From contig CM037789.1 of the NCBI GenBank assembly GCA_021229015.1, positions 41,824,926-41,888,925 on the forward strand: a stretch of DNA of 64,000 bases. The letters run 5' to 3'. Position 1 is the stretch's first letter. Every line of letters starts with the position of its first letter. The notes beneath the pieces are model-generated. The model saw only the letters and a list, made by a program, of their open reading frames with translations. It had not been told where the DNA came from and made no database searches. This stretch comes from Solen grandis (Eukaryota > Mollusca > Bivalvia > Adapedonta > Solenidae). A program made the position numbers and the translations under genes. This document shows, piece after piece, positions 21,606 through 33,617 of the stretch.

Positions 21606-22495
21606 GATAACGTATTGTAATGTGTCGACTCGGTGATGCAAGTAGAACATTTGCAAATCAACTGAATCTGGATGGATGGATGAGCTGAATGCAGCCGGTA
21701 CTGGGCGCATGTTTCATATCGATCCAGGATCAACATCAGTCCGAGAAGGTCTATCTACATTTTCACATGCGTATTTTAATTTTCAAGTCAATGAAAACGA
21801 TATGACACCATTCATACAAGAATATTCTAAAAAGTATTGAATGACAAAAGATTGATTGCTTACTGGGTATGGCTGAGTGTTTTACTCCCACGTGTCGAAC
21901 TACACGCATCTATGCATGCATCGGTGCCCCAACATTTAGGTCACATATCATAAATATTTGCCATGGTGATTATGCACCTTTTTAACAATACTATACAATT
22001 TTGATAGAAATCTGAAAGTTATTGTGATACAAAAATGAAAATAATACTCACGTAGGTAGATCTACGTATCCTATGAAACAAGCTCCATGTCGCCTGCTGT
22101 CGTTTTCAATTTTGTTTGTGAATAGATGGCGTCATATCATCCGGGTGCCTAACATATAAAGTTTCATTACACGGTATAGACAGGTATAAAACGTAGAGCA
22201 ACGTATCATAGACATATATTGCAGATCAGCAAGTGTGTTTATAGTACGCATCTGTTCATGCGTGGCATGGGGCTTACTGAGCTTGAAAAGTAGAGGTTGT
22301 GAGACAAAATAACGTTATATCAGAGGAAAGGTTTCTGACCTTAAACTGATTTATGATAGTTAAATAATACAAATTCATTGTGAGATTTTGTTTTGAATCA
22401 CTTTTATAAATTTTAACACGTTTGGTCAAAAAAAATATCAGTCATATCAATTTAAATAGAATTCAGTTAAGTAGAAGACTTGATTCAAGAAAAAA
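21606..22495. other. Intergenic, nothing recognised
   Basis: Mixed AT-rich sequence; no supported feature. Confidence 0.35.
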
Positions 22496-22714
22496 AAGTT
22501 GTTTGTTTCCACTAACACCTCCGAAAAAATAGGGTTGGTAGGTCGGCTATTTTTTCTATTTATAAAATTTTACCATTTACCTGATTTTTTTTTAGAGAAA
22601 TTGACGAAAAACTGTGTTTTGAAACCGTAATAGCCCGAATACTACGAAAACAAAAAAGGTTTAGGACCGGAACAAAAAAATAGGGACGGACGGGTTAGTG
22701 GAAACAAGTAACTT
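22496..22714. mobile_element. MITE with 21-bp terminal inverted repeats
   Basis: The left end AAGTTGTTTGTTTCCACTAA(C) and the right end GTTAGTGGAAACAAGTAACT(T) are inverted repeats matching at 19 of 21 positions. The 219-bp interior has no coding capacity. It lies between an A-run on the left and a T-run on the right. Confidence 0.75.
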
Positions 22715-22796
22715 TTTTTATTACGCCTTATGGATGGAACAATGTCAGCGTCAGCTAGCGAGATGAGTCTAATTTGAAGTTGCGTATACATAGACA

Positions 22797-22812
22797 CCCC
22801 CCCCCCCCCCCC
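22797..22812. repeat. Poly-C run (16 bases)
   Basis: A homopolymer of 16 C. Its length is likely polymorphic or uncertain in the assembly. Confidence 0.95.
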
Positions 22813-23094
22813 ATAGTAAAGTGGAATTAAGGTACTGGGTTCAACCTGTCTTTTACTAAGAAAATAACTGAAACTCTTCCATATTTGGAATTATCATTTT
22901 ACCAAACAACATTAGTTTTTTTTCATATCAGACACAATTCTTCCGCATTTTTAAGGACGCTAAATATTTTTGTATATTCTTATTATGTTTTGCTCACGAA
23001 TTGATACAAACATTTGACAAGTTTAAGATGTGCAAGAAAGATGTCGATCATGTGTTTCCGGCAAAAGAACACCCCTAACCTCGGACATAAGTTG

Positions 23095-23335
23095 TTAACC
23101 CTTTCCCTCATATAGACTCATTTTGACGCACTCAGTAGGTACCACATAAAGCATGATCTGCAGAAAACCACAGTTAAACCTTACCAAATTTAATTACAAA
23201 ATCCTCATTTCCAGACCACTGAGGAGCAGCGAACAGCATAAATCTGATCAGCCTGCGAGTTACTCGCAGGCTGATCTGGTTTTATGCTTTTCGCATAGAT
23301 CTTTTCATGGTGTCCTCTATGAGGGAAAGGGTTAA
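23095..23335 (+). mobile_element. TTAA-flanked piggyBac-type MITE, copy 1
   Basis: TTAA CCCTTTCCCTCATA at the left is mirrored by TATGAGGGAAAGGG TTAA at the right. CCC...GGG termini with a TTAA target are typical of piggyBac elements. The centre holds GATCAGCCTGCGAGT-T-ACTCGCAGGCTGATC, a perfect 15-bp stem around one base. It has no coding capacity. Confidence 0.9.
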
Positions 23336-23339
23336 GAAT

Positions 23340-24600
23340 AAAACACACGACTTGCAGATTCCGGGGCAGTCGATGTTGTCAATCTGCCCTTAAGTCCTGC
23401 TAGACAGGCAATCGTGTTACTTCGTCCATCTCCGGAATCCTCCGCATGTTTGCCGATGACAACCGTACCAACTCCTGATTTTAAGTTCGAGTATTTCAAA
23501 TCAGATTAGTTTTGTTTTATTTCAGTAACATTTATTATGATGAAACAATTATCAAATCAGTGTATTTCATCCAAATAATGAGAGCATTGTGTAACGTTTT
23601 TACCGAGCTATAAGTTAATTTTCTTTGGGGACTACCTGTCCTGAAAATTATATAAAATCAAGACATATACAAGCGTATATAGAGGTGATTCTCGTTGGCC
23701 TCACTAGCGTAACATTAAAATATGTTCACATAAACAATGATCAGACAATGATTTAAGTATAAAAGAATCACAGAATCATTATAAAATCGCAACCATTATA
23801 TACAAACGGAGGCTGCTGTACGTATGAAAAGTAAACTCAAGAGATGCCACAGTCAAATATGGCTCTGAGGGCTATGCGCACTGAAGATTGGCTTCCTGAA
23901 GCCTACGCGCTGTGAGGACAGGCGTTGTGTAGACCGGCTCCCTGAGGCCCTGTGCACAATGAAACTTGGTGCTGTGAAGACCGGCGCTGCAACGCAATCG
24001 TCGTTCTGAAGACGGTCCTATTTATAGACTTCCAAACCCCTAATGTTTAACCAAGCGGTTCAAACACCTTCTAGAGTCAATAAACCGAGGTTTCAAAGAC
24101 TCTGAATGTTAGACTTGTCTTCTCAGCACCCCTAGACACAGGAGGGATACAATCTGTAACCCGAGTCGCATGACGCTGCTCTTGATTCCAAACCTCTTAA
24201 TGAAGCGGGGCTCCCGAGAGAAGGAAAATATCAGCGTCTTAATAACCCAAAACCCCACAATTCCCAATTACCGTTTTACCAGAGCGGTACCGGTGTTACT
24301 TCCTTTGTGGATACAACAGTTCTTCCCGGCTGTTGTTGTTGTTATCAACCGTCTACAGATATATATCTGTTTAGTGAGCAGACCCCGGAGTGTGACCCAA
24401 ATTCCTTAAAGATGAATTTGAATGCCGAAATAGGTCGAATTTTGAAAAGCCTCATAGGTATGCGGTAGGTACATTAAAATAAAGTCAAGAATTCTTAATC
24501 CAAAGTGGGAATGGCAAACTCGGCTAATTCAGCTTAAATGTTGTCATCCCCTGTGACAAGAGTGAAGGGAGGAGGTGGACCTGAAAAAGACCGTTTGGGT
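23340..24600. other. Intergenic; GC-richer degenerate repeat at ~23860-24010
   Basis: Between about 23860 and 24010 a motif of the type CTGA(G/A)GCC...GTGCACA...GAAGACCGGC recurs with divergence, and the base composition is clearly richer in GC than the surroundings. No reading frame is supported. Confidence 0.4.
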
Positions 24601-26858
24601 CAGCTGCCAGTGGCAGACTGGTAATGAGTGAGTGTTCTCCCCGACTGCGACAATTCAAGAGCGCGAGTAACATGACCCATAGAACTCCGCCTTCTGCTTA
24701 TACTGCCCCCTGGCGGATTCCCGACAACAGCCGATCTCCAAACGGGAAGTGACGAGTCACAATGGTGTCTGGCAGTATTTGAATCAATCAGAAATAAAGA
24801 TGTAAAACATATTACCTGTGGTTTATATATACAAAGATAGATAAAAAACAAACTAAAAATAAACACGCAGACAGTTCATTATGTTTTTGACGAAATCGAA
24901 AGTTGCAAGGGAAGTAACTGTAGCTTATTCATTTATATGATCAAAGGACCGAAAGTACGATGTGTCCTGGCTATTTTTGTAACAATTGTTTTACTGTCAC
25001 ACCGGTTTACCTATCGTCACGTGAGTTACTTGGTAACAATAGTAAAGGTTGTGTACATGACGTAGCATTCGGAACACCTCGCCCATTTCTTCGAGTTAGA
25101 GTTGGGTATTGTAGATGACCGAAAAGTTCCGATTGGTGTAACTTAATTAACCAGAGTTTTTGGTTGGCTGTTAGGCATAGTCGTGCGGGAAAATTAAAAC
25201 GCAGCTGTCGGAAACCTTTCTGTTTCTTAAATGTTTAACAAGAACCTCGTCAGCTAAGTGGCCATCAAACATCGTGTACTTAATCTACTGGTGGTCTACC
25301 TACCTCAGACGATCGCGACAGTTTCATCATTTTTTCATAATATTCAGAATTTCCTGATTCTTTGTATTGGTAGTATATTATCTGACCTACTAAAATATGA
25401 AATAAAAACAGGGGTCACCAGCCTTCGAAAAAAATATCAGTGTTTTTATTAATATACCCTATATAGCAGCAGTTTAGAATGAAATTTCACCTTTGAGAAT
25501 TTTTTTTTCAAATAATTTACAATTATTGATATGTTATGACATGATATTGTTGAAGCATCACATTTAATGAAATATGATGTATTCAAGGTTTACTAAGTAT
25601 CCATCTATCTTAAAATACCCTTACATTATGACTAAACAAACCTTTATTTAAAAAAATAATAACAAACAGTATTTGTTTGAAACTTTTTCAAATGTTCAAA
25701 TATTCAGATTTATCTTATTTTTCAGTGAAAACTATTTAAGAACTTATCTATAAGATAAAAGCTTGAAAACAATGGGTCACCGGGCTTATTCTTAAAAATT
25801 ATATCTAAAGTTTGTGAGTGGGGAGGGGATTTACTAAAGGAGAAAATTTAACTTAGGAGTTAATAGATATTTATTTTTATAAATATCCATAGGCCTGTAG
25901 ACCTACTACCGAAATCCCGTGTATATTTCACTCAGGAATAACGCGTATGCGCTGCAGATTTTATTCCTCTTAATCGTTTTAAATATTTTCTTTGTAGTGC
26001 GTAACGACATAAGAGTATGTACAGTACAGTAGACAAGTTCAGCATTATTTATTCTAACACCGATTAAAATTTGCGGCCGGCAACAGTACTGAAAAATTTA
26101 CAGTTCAAATTTATGATGCACCCCTTTTTCGATCTTGACTTTTCCATCATCGAAAACTGTTTTATTTGCATTACCGGTGATAGTGTAAAATTTACTCGTG
26201 TGTGATAATAGAAAACTGTCGCGATCGTCTTTAAGAAGTGACATCTTTGTACTTATTGAATTACTAACTTATGTTGTACTGATTTCACTTAATGACGTTT
26301 CAGCGAGTTACCACTCATTTTATTTATTTATTTATTTATTTTTCGAAATCAAAATTATTTTCAGTACAATGTTAAAAGAAATCCCAAATTTTAAGAATTA
26401 TGTATTTAAAATATGAAAAAATGCTAATGGTAAAAATAATCATATTTTGGTGTTTTTATGCAAATTTGGCTAAAAAAGTTTTGGTGAAAAACAAACTTTG
26501 TGAGGTGTGCATTTTTTACGTTTTTAGAAAGCATTTATATCAAAGGATTGCATCTGAATAGATAAATAAAATCTGTCCGTTGATTTTTTTTTATCAAGAA
26601 ATAATATATAAAATATTTCATAGCTTTAGGAAAGTTTTTGTTTACATTTTTGTCCTGCTACAATGACGACTTTTGCTAGTTTTGTATTTTCCATCACGAT
26701 GCATGTTTGACAGTATTTTCACCCGTAATTAATAAAAAACTTAAGTTACAAATTTTGATAAAAACATTCTGAAAATATTATTTTGATGTGTTATTATAGT
26801 ATTTCGAATGCAATCTTTCTATTTTTAATGCATTGATTTTTTTTCACCCCCAAAAGAA

Positions 26859-26860
<2 letters not shown>
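24601..26860. other. AT-rich intergenic, no gene seen
   Basis: Only short frames without motifs. A TTTATTTATTTATTTATT run lies near 26320-26343. Confidence 0.45.
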
Positions 26861-26890
<30 letters not shown>

Positions 26891-26921
26891 CAAAAAACAA
26901 ACAAACAAACAAACAAACAAA
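26861..26921. repeat. (CAA)n then (CAAA)n microsatellites
   Basis: About ten CAA repeats at 26861-26890 are followed by about six CAAA repeats at 26897-26921. Confidence 0.95.
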
Positions 26922-27080
26922 ACACTAAAAACATGGTGTTTTCCATAAGCAATATTTCTAAAACGAGCATTATGACCCCCGATTTTTTTTATTCAAATGT
27001 CTTACAGTAACAGTCTAAAGAACTGCAAAATTGCAAAATTTAAGAAAAATCTATCCGTTAGAAAAAAACAACAAACAAAA

Positions 27081-27104
27081 CACACACACACACACACACA
27101 CACA
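27081..27104. repeat. (CA)12 microsatellite
   Basis: A simple dinucleotide run. The open frames overlapping it on both strands are low-complexity artefacts. Confidence 0.95.
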
Positions 27105-27199
27105 AAACAAAAAAAAGCCCCCAAAAACAACGTTGAAACGCCATTAAATATTTTATCAGTTAAATGCACATTTACCTTCATTTTCACATAAGTACGTTA

Positions 27200-28597
27200 T
27201 TTATTTATTTATTCACTTTAGTACTTATTTACTTTATTTCTTATTTACAAAAATATTTTTTTTTTTGTTGACTTACACAATAAGTACACATTTTCTTACT
27301 CATAAGTAGCGCTTATTTTTAAAAAAAGCACTTAAGTTCTAGTTTACCTTCGTATTTACTTAAGCACTTATTATCATACTACAAGTGCATATATTGAACT
27401 AACTAATTTATACAATCAAAACCTCTTAATGTTTATGAATTATTAATGTGTTATTTCAATTTTAATTTTAAACCGTATGGTACATGTCTTTACTTCTTCA
27501 ATTCACTGTTATATCATACATAATCAATCATAATTAATTAATTAATGCGTTCTTGCTTATTGATTTCAATAATAAGATGGTATTAAAATGACAATAACTA
27601 AGGCGTTATTTTCAGTAGTTTATTACTCAACAGGTACAAATTTCGAGTAAGCATCAGTAACAAATATACACGTGAAATCAGATACAGTAAAGTTGCGATA
27701 TTTTTCCGAGAATAAGGATACTCAGTGTTCGCGAGGAGTGGAAAACCACGAGTATATTTTCCTTCCTAGCTTTTCAGTTATTTGTCTCGTCTATTTCTAG
27801 AGTGGGGCTAGGAATAAACTCTCAGAAAATCGCATTTCACTGTATAATAAACGTGCACAGAGACTGAAAAATATAAACATGAGAATAAACCAAGTTGCTG
27901 TTTTCTTCTAATACTTATTGAAGAATATAGATACAAATATATGAGTGCATGGAAGGGTAGAATCTAGGAAAATATAGAGATTTACGCAAATTGTAAAAGG
28001 AAAAGAAATATGTACATCGTGTATAAAATAAAGAGAAAAAGCGAACTGTTTTTTTATATATTTACAACAAATCTGCCTTAATGGTAAACACAGAGGTCAT
28101 GATATCAATCAAAATATTTATTTTCAGACCATTCTTTGACTATCTCAGACAACCAAATAAAACAATTGACTATTTCATTCCGAAATGAGACGTAAATCAA
28201 CGAACACTTCACGAATGCATATGTACCATATCACGCTTTGTTTGTTGGGAAATAAACATACATCTGAAAGTTTCCCCCGGGTACTTATTTGTCAGTTTAA
28301 GTCAGTGAATTATACTGAGTATTGTCGACCTCCTTAAACAAATAACTCGTCTTAATGTAAAATTTAAAAAGATGCAGTTGTCTCCCTATGGACACTTCTG
28401 ATGAAAAGTAAATTTTACGTGTCTACGAGCATACTAAATTTCCGGCTGATTTTTACAATATTCTTATGTAGAATAGTCTCAATGATTTTTCATGTGAGAT
28501 CTTACAGTATGTTGGTAGTTATGTTTTAATGGTATATGACGTCATTTTAATCTAATAAAACTGGGGCGAGTATCTTATTTTTCATCAACTATAACTG
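27200..28597. other. AT-rich intergenic, no gene seen
   Basis: No long frames and no recognisable motif. Confidence 0.4.
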
Positions 28598-28832
28598 GAT
28601 ATAGCGCATTCGAAGCGGAAATTTGTGTCCTAATGATTCCCCTTTTTTTCAGATGTAGAGTATTTTCCAACATTCAGAAAAACATTATTTAGTGATGTGC
28701 TTTTCCTGATAGCAAACAAATGCTCACAATCTCTGAAAGTTTTCTCGACTGCTTGAAAATCATGTACTTCTGAAAAAGAATCACTATGGCCAATGTGTTT
28801 AGCACATTTTCTCTCTTCGCATGCGCTATATC
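28598..28832. mobile_element. MITE with ~24-bp terminal inverted repeats (copy 2)
   Basis: GATATAGCGCATTCGAAGCG at the left pairs with CTTCGCATGCGCTATATC at the right. The termini resemble those of the 17804-17994 element, but the interior is longer (235 bp). Non-coding. Confidence 0.65.
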
Positions 28833-30280
28833 CCATTAAAATTGATGAAAAAAATAAAATACTGAGACATACAAAAGGTCAAACTTTAAAATCTTTTTCC
28901 CGAATATGACTTCGTGGAACGTAAGGTGACATAAAGGGGACATGTAAGATATTCTTATATCGCGTGCGATAACTATCGCGATCGCACGTGGTTACTTTAA
29001 AAGCAGTATCTTTCGCGTGAGCACGTGATATAAAAACACATCTTCCATGTCCATTTTATACGACCGTAGGAATGAAAGCTTGTCATAATTTTTGGTTTGT
29101 TAACTTCAATATCCTATTTCTAAACCAAATGCATATGATATAAACAACAAATATGCGGAAACAACAAAACGAACAACAGTGAACACAAAAATACAATGCC
29201 GATCTTTTCCTTCTCTCTCTCTCTCTCGCTCTCTCAAAAATATGGGGAACCTCTCAAAAATATAATCTACATTTATTCTATTGCACCGACCTATTTTCGT
29301 TCGTCTGAACATATTTACATTTTGATGAAAAACGTTTATCATAATTCATCTTCAAGAAACAAGGGTGTGTTCATATACTTTAATGTACAGCACGCCTCTA
29401 TTCGCGTGTTGTAAATCAGTCGAGATATAAGATGTCTGTAAAGTAGAAATAAAAATTCTTGAAAAGAGCTACGTAAAGTGTGTACTTTTCCATTACACTG
29501 GTTGACTTTAAATCTTAATGAAAAAAAAAAAAAAAAAAAAAAAAAAAAGATCAAGCTGTAAATAATCCCATGTATTAGAGAAATGATTATACTATGGTTA
29601 CAGTTTTCTCTGTGATTTTTCCATACTCTTTTAAAGTTTGCAAAATCATTGGTCTGCTGAGTGCCTAAGCAATATTTTCCACTGACTTTTACAGGAGTTT
29701 CCTATCTCTGTTCAATAGGTCTTTTATTCAACCCGACCAGACTTAAATATACAGCAACAGTGCGCTAAGTTAAGGACAAATTGGAGATATATAACGATCG
29801 GAGATACGGTATATCGAGAGACTATTACAAAATTAAATGTTGCACACATCTAGTTTCAGAGAATGGTCTTTAGCTTTTATGGTATTTATAGGCTGACTAA
29901 TAAGGACTTTCTAGATTAAAAAAAAAAAAAAGATGAGTTGAGAAAATATCAATATCAGATGTTAAGTGAATTCATTTTCTGTTACCGTAACACGAATCTA
30001 CAAAGAACATTCGATAATATACATTTTACCTTTTACATTTTGCTCATTCATTTTACAAAATCAGTATAGATATTGTTTAAACTTTCATTTCAGGAAACAA
30101 AAATACTGAGTAAAATCGCTTTCATCAAATTTGAAAAAAAGTATTTCATGTTACATGTGCTAACATTTAAAACTATATGTTCAATCGTGTTTCAATCGTG
30201 CTTACCTTCTGAATTCTAGGAAATTCGTGATTTTCGAAGAGAATCACCGTTGATGAACGAGTGATTTGTAAAAAAATTTT
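28833..30280. other. Intergenic with simple repeats (CT)n and poly-A
   Basis: It contains a CT run at 29211-29235, a 28-base A run at 29521-29548 and a short palindromic block at 28963-28988. Frames reading through the CT and A runs are low complexity. Confidence 0.6.
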
Positions 30281-30290
30281 TTTATTTATT
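30281..30290 (-). terminator. Polyadenylation signals of the GPCR gene
   Basis: Two overlapping AATAAA hexamers on the minus strand (TTTATTTATT on plus) lie 14-25 bases past the GPCR stop codon. This would give a very short 3' UTR; downstream signals may also be used. Confidence 0.5.
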
Positions 30291-30303
30291 TAAACATCAA
30301 TAA

Positions 30304-31755
30304 TCACAGAAAAACATCATCGTTGTTGTCGTCTGTTTTCGGGTCGGAGTTGAGGTGCAAAAGTTGAGGATGTTTCGGTGGATCGGTTGCCCCAGGTGAC
30401 AGGGGCACGAGCACGTGGGTATTGTCCGAAGACGTCGACGGAAGCGTAGTGGTGTTACTTAAGATGCGGTTTCTGCCTCCCACCGAACTGGTTCTAGAAA
30501 CGGTCGATCGGACGCTTCCGTTACATGATTGGTGTGAATGCGAATATCTCCGTACGCGGTTGATTCCGGTCTTCAGCAGACGACAGGTGACGAGATTGAA
30601 GAAGAACTTCCTGAAATCCTGCATCATTCCGCAGTATATCAGGAAGTTAGCCTGGAAGGAAAGGATCAGGGCGAACTCATACGCGCAAATGATGATATGG
30701 TTATTCTCTTTGCTGAGATAGACCGAAGACGAGTTTTTCTTCATCGAAGTTAAGAGAGCTTTGTATATTCCATAAGGAAACTCCGGTATCAGGAACACTA
30801 TTACAATGCACGCTGAGGTGATCGTGATTATTCTATCTCTCGACGAACGCTTGGATTCGGATCGAGCGGACATCACGGAGACGCGTTTCTTTGCCACATT
30901 TAGCTCCACAAGGGTCATGATGGTTAGGTAGGCCAGCAGAAGACATGGCGCCGTGTGTTGAAGCACTACACAGAACCACAGGTAAATGCAGGTCTTGCAT
31001 TCGTCCTCAATGTTCCAGGTGCATTCAGCCTGGGAGAGTTTATCAACTACAAGGTGATACATGTGAAGTAAACAAGCAAGGATGTACATCACTATTATAG
31101 ACACTACAGTCTTTCCTGGTGTGCAGAGTCTACCAGAGAAAAACGGATGGCATACACACATGTAGCGCTGGAGGCCCAACAAGACCGTCTGCCAGACAGA
31201 AACGGTGTGGAAGACTGGAGAGATATAGAACCTCAAGTACATATATCCACGACACCATTCTATTGACAGCAAGTCATTTTCCTTCGCATACACATAGATA
31301 GAGTTTGGTACGAGAACGAGGCCGGTAAACGTATCTGAAACGGCAATGCTTACAAACAAAATATTTGTCGCTTTTCCGCGGTTCTTGTTCGTCAGGAAAT
31401 AAGTAATGACAAATGTATTCGCCACCAGCGTTGTGAACACAAGAATTGGCCAAATGTATCCCATCCAAAATACCTCGAAATCGAAAATTTCAAAGATGTA
31501 GTAATCGTCATCATAAAAATAGTCTGTTGTGGTTGTTTGGGGATCACCGGTAGAGTTCATTATATCGAATAATGAAGGGTCAAAAGTCGCGTTTGCTGTT
31601 AGGGTTACTCCGGGTTCACTGTGTGCAACAAATGCAACAGTTGTGATATCCGTTGCATTGTCAATGAAGTCTGCACTGTCAAGTTCATATTCATTTTGTG
31701 CGGTATAAACCTCCTGGGCATTTCCAGCCGGTGTAAGATTACCGGATATGGCCAT
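30304..31755 (-). CDS. Class A peptide GPCR, sex-peptide/myosuppressin-receptor-like (483 aa)
   Basis: A single uninterrupted coding exon gives a full-length rhodopsin-family receptor for a neuropeptide at the plasma membrane. The extracellular N-terminus (1-98) has four N-glycosylation sequons (N6, N33, N55, N67) and an acidic Tyr-rich stretch at 78-94. Seven hydrophobic segments follow. Landmarks are N113 in TM1, D141 in TM2 (AVSD), C168 as the TM3 disulphide cysteine, QRY at 196-198 in place of D/ERY followed by CVCHPF, and NFLIYCGMMQDFRKFF closing TM7 where NPxxY belongs. Q-R-Y with VCHP and NFLIYCGM is typical of invertebrate sex peptide/myoinhibitory peptide and FMRFamide/myosuppressin receptors. 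The C-tail is Ser/Arg-rich and ends DDVFL, a possible class II PDZ ligand. The ligand cannot be named from sequence. Confidence 0.92.
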   Translation of the reverse strand: MAISGNLTPAGNAQEVYTAQNEYELDSADFIDNATDITTVAFVAHSEPGVTLTANATFDPSLFDIMNSTGDPQTTTTDYFYDDDYYIFEIFDFEVFWMGYIWPILVFTTLVANTFVITYFLTNKNRGKATNILFVSIAVSDTFTGLVLVPNSIYVYAKENDLLSIEWCRGYMYLRFYISPVFHTVSVWQTVLLGLQRYMCVCHPFFSGRLCTPGKTVVSIIVMYILACLLHMYHLVVDKLSQAECTWNIEDECKTCIYLWFCVVLQHTAPCLLLAYLTIMTLVELNVAKKRVSVMSARSESKRSSRDRIITITSACIVIVFLIPEFPYGIYKALLTSMKKNSSSVYLSKENNHIIICAYEFALILSFQANFLIYCGMMQDFRKFFFNLVTCRLLKTGINRVRRYSHSHQSCNGSVRSTVSRTSSVGGRNRILSNTTTLPSTSSDNTHVLVPLSPGATDPPKHPQLLHLNSDPKTDDNNDDVFL

Positions 31756-31756
31756 T

Positions 31757-32599
31757 TTTACATCATCTAATGCAACTTTTTCCTTTGTAAATAAAAGTTA
31801 AATAAATTGCAACCCTTTACATTGTACACATTTAAAAACAATGGCAGAGATATGTGGAGCCCTTGTCTTCTAGCACACAGAAAATCCTTAGACTGACAAT
31901 GCAGCTTTTTGCAGATTATCAGCAAACATAGAAATACGCTCTATACTCAAACATACATACACTGTATCTACACACGATAATGTTGTTGTTTTTACACTCC
32001 TTTTAAAATAAAACGAATCCACAAATCATAAATGTCCGTAAAAGGACACTTTTTTCCAGTTCAGCAAAATATTTGCCCGCAGAAAGGCTGTTTCCTGTTG
32101 GAGCGAGAACGCTGGACTGTGGAAAAATTTACATTTGGTATTACTTTAAAATAACCCATAAAAACGGAAGTTAAATCTTGCACTTAACGTAAGTGTCTCT
32201 CATTGTTTGAGAAACGGATTTCGTAAAACTGAAAGGGCGATGGAAAAGTGGCCCATAAATTGAAGATGTCTAAAAACACGTCCGTTGATGTCTTCAAGTT
32301 AGTCAGGAAATGTGATATTAGTGATTTAATCATTTGATATTCGATTAAAAAAATAACTTGCGGAAGTGACATTTATCGGTAGGCTGGTTTCCTTTCCGGT
32401 CGTGTGCTAAAAGCTCATTTGGCCATATGTATGTTTTGATCAGGATGCAACTTTGTCGTAGATTGGACGGATATGAGGATGCGTGCAGAAGAGGCGTACC
32501 CCCACCCCCATTGACCAAAATGGTTCTTTTCGGCGTAGCTGAATAAACTTGAAATTGATCTAATTTCAAGTTTAAACTTGATCAATTGCTCACATAGCA
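31757..32599. other. Upstream of the GPCR gene, nothing recognised
   Basis: It should hold the GPCR promoter and possibly a 5' UTR exon. I see no convincing TATA box or splice site. Confidence 0.35.
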
Positions 32600-32765
32600 A
32601 CGTATGTGGTCATATTTGTGGGAGAAGACCGGAGAAACCGGTGAAAAATAACGAGTCTGGACGGGCGACCGCCATATCATCTTAAGTACGTGACCAGGTA
32701 TCGAACCCGGGATACACTGGTGAGATGCTAAGTGTTGTACTACACTATACAGGCATCAATCTTTT
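32600..32765 (-). mobile_element. tRNA-like SINE head, family C
   Basis: On the minus strand GATGCCTGTATAGTGTAGTA is followed by CCCGGGTTCGATACCTGG, a good B box (GGTTCGATACC) with a weak A box. It resembles a tRNA-derived SINE head. No cloverleaf of a real tRNA could be drawn. Confidence 0.5.
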
Positions 32766-32836
32766 GATACAGCTTATGATAAAACTAAATGCATTGATGA
32801 AAATGTTTAGATAATTGATAAAATAATAGAAAAGAA

Positions 32837-33052
32837 ATTATGATGATTCTGATTACTATGATGATGAGGATGATGATGATGGTGTATTGATGCTGATGAC
32901 AGTGATGATAACTGATAATGATGATGATGATGATTATGATGATGGCTTTGACAAAGATGATGATGGTGACGAACATGATGTTGTTGACAAAATGATGATG
33001 GTGATGATGATGATGATGATGAGAGATGAAGGTGACGATGATGATTATAATA
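32837..33052. repeat. (GAT)n trinucleotide-rich tract
   Basis: About 215 bp of imperfect GAT/GAC repeats. In one plus frame it reads as an Asp/Met-rich 136-codon ORF and in minus frames as Ile or Ser/His runs. No frame is credible as a gene. Confidence 0.9.
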
Positions 33053-33370
33053 TTTTTTTAACAAATTCAGATGACTTGATGACCTTGTTATTCCTTAAAA
33101 AACATGGGACATCACTTAATGTATTGTATCTAAAGACTGACTTTTTAAATATTCAAAATATATCAATAAGTCATAATTCGTATGAAATTATGCATGGAAT
33201 TGTGTCAGTCTGTATAAACGGTTGTTCTGTTAGTCAAAATATGCAAATGAAAGAGAAAAAAAATCAGATGACTTTTGCTTTCTATTTCTTATTTTGAGCG
33301 CCATACGTTTGAAGGTCGAGACACAAATATCGTCCTAAGTACTTGTCAAGTAGTGACATTTTGTTATCTT

Positions 33371-33470
33371 NNNNNNNNNNNNNNNNNNNNNNNNNNNNNN
33401 NNNNNNNNNNNNNNNNNNNNNNNNNNNNNNNNNNNNNNNNNNNNNNNNNNNNNNNNNNNNNNNNNNNNNN
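33371..33470. other. Assembly gap (100 N)
   Basis: Exactly 100 N, the conventional placeholder for a gap of unknown size. Reading frames across it are meaningless. Confidence 1.
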
Positions 33471-33617
33471 AATTCCCAGCTAATACCCATCACTCCATTG
33501 TTGTGAACACAACACAGATCAGCCTCTTGATGTGGCACTAACTGTTCTCCTGATTAATTTTCTTTGTAGATTGGCTCCTGAGATTAACTAATCACTGTTT
33601 ACACCTGTCTATTGTCA

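Noticed and set aside
30422..30753. Plus-strand frames opposite the GPCR
   Set aside because: Shadows of the GPCR coding strand with no independent signal.
32785..33297. ORFs of Asp/Met, Ile or Ser/His runs
   Set aside because: Simple GAT trinucleotide repeat read in different frames.
33275..33541. ORFs crossing the N block
   Set aside because: They depend on 100 unknown bases of an assembly gap.
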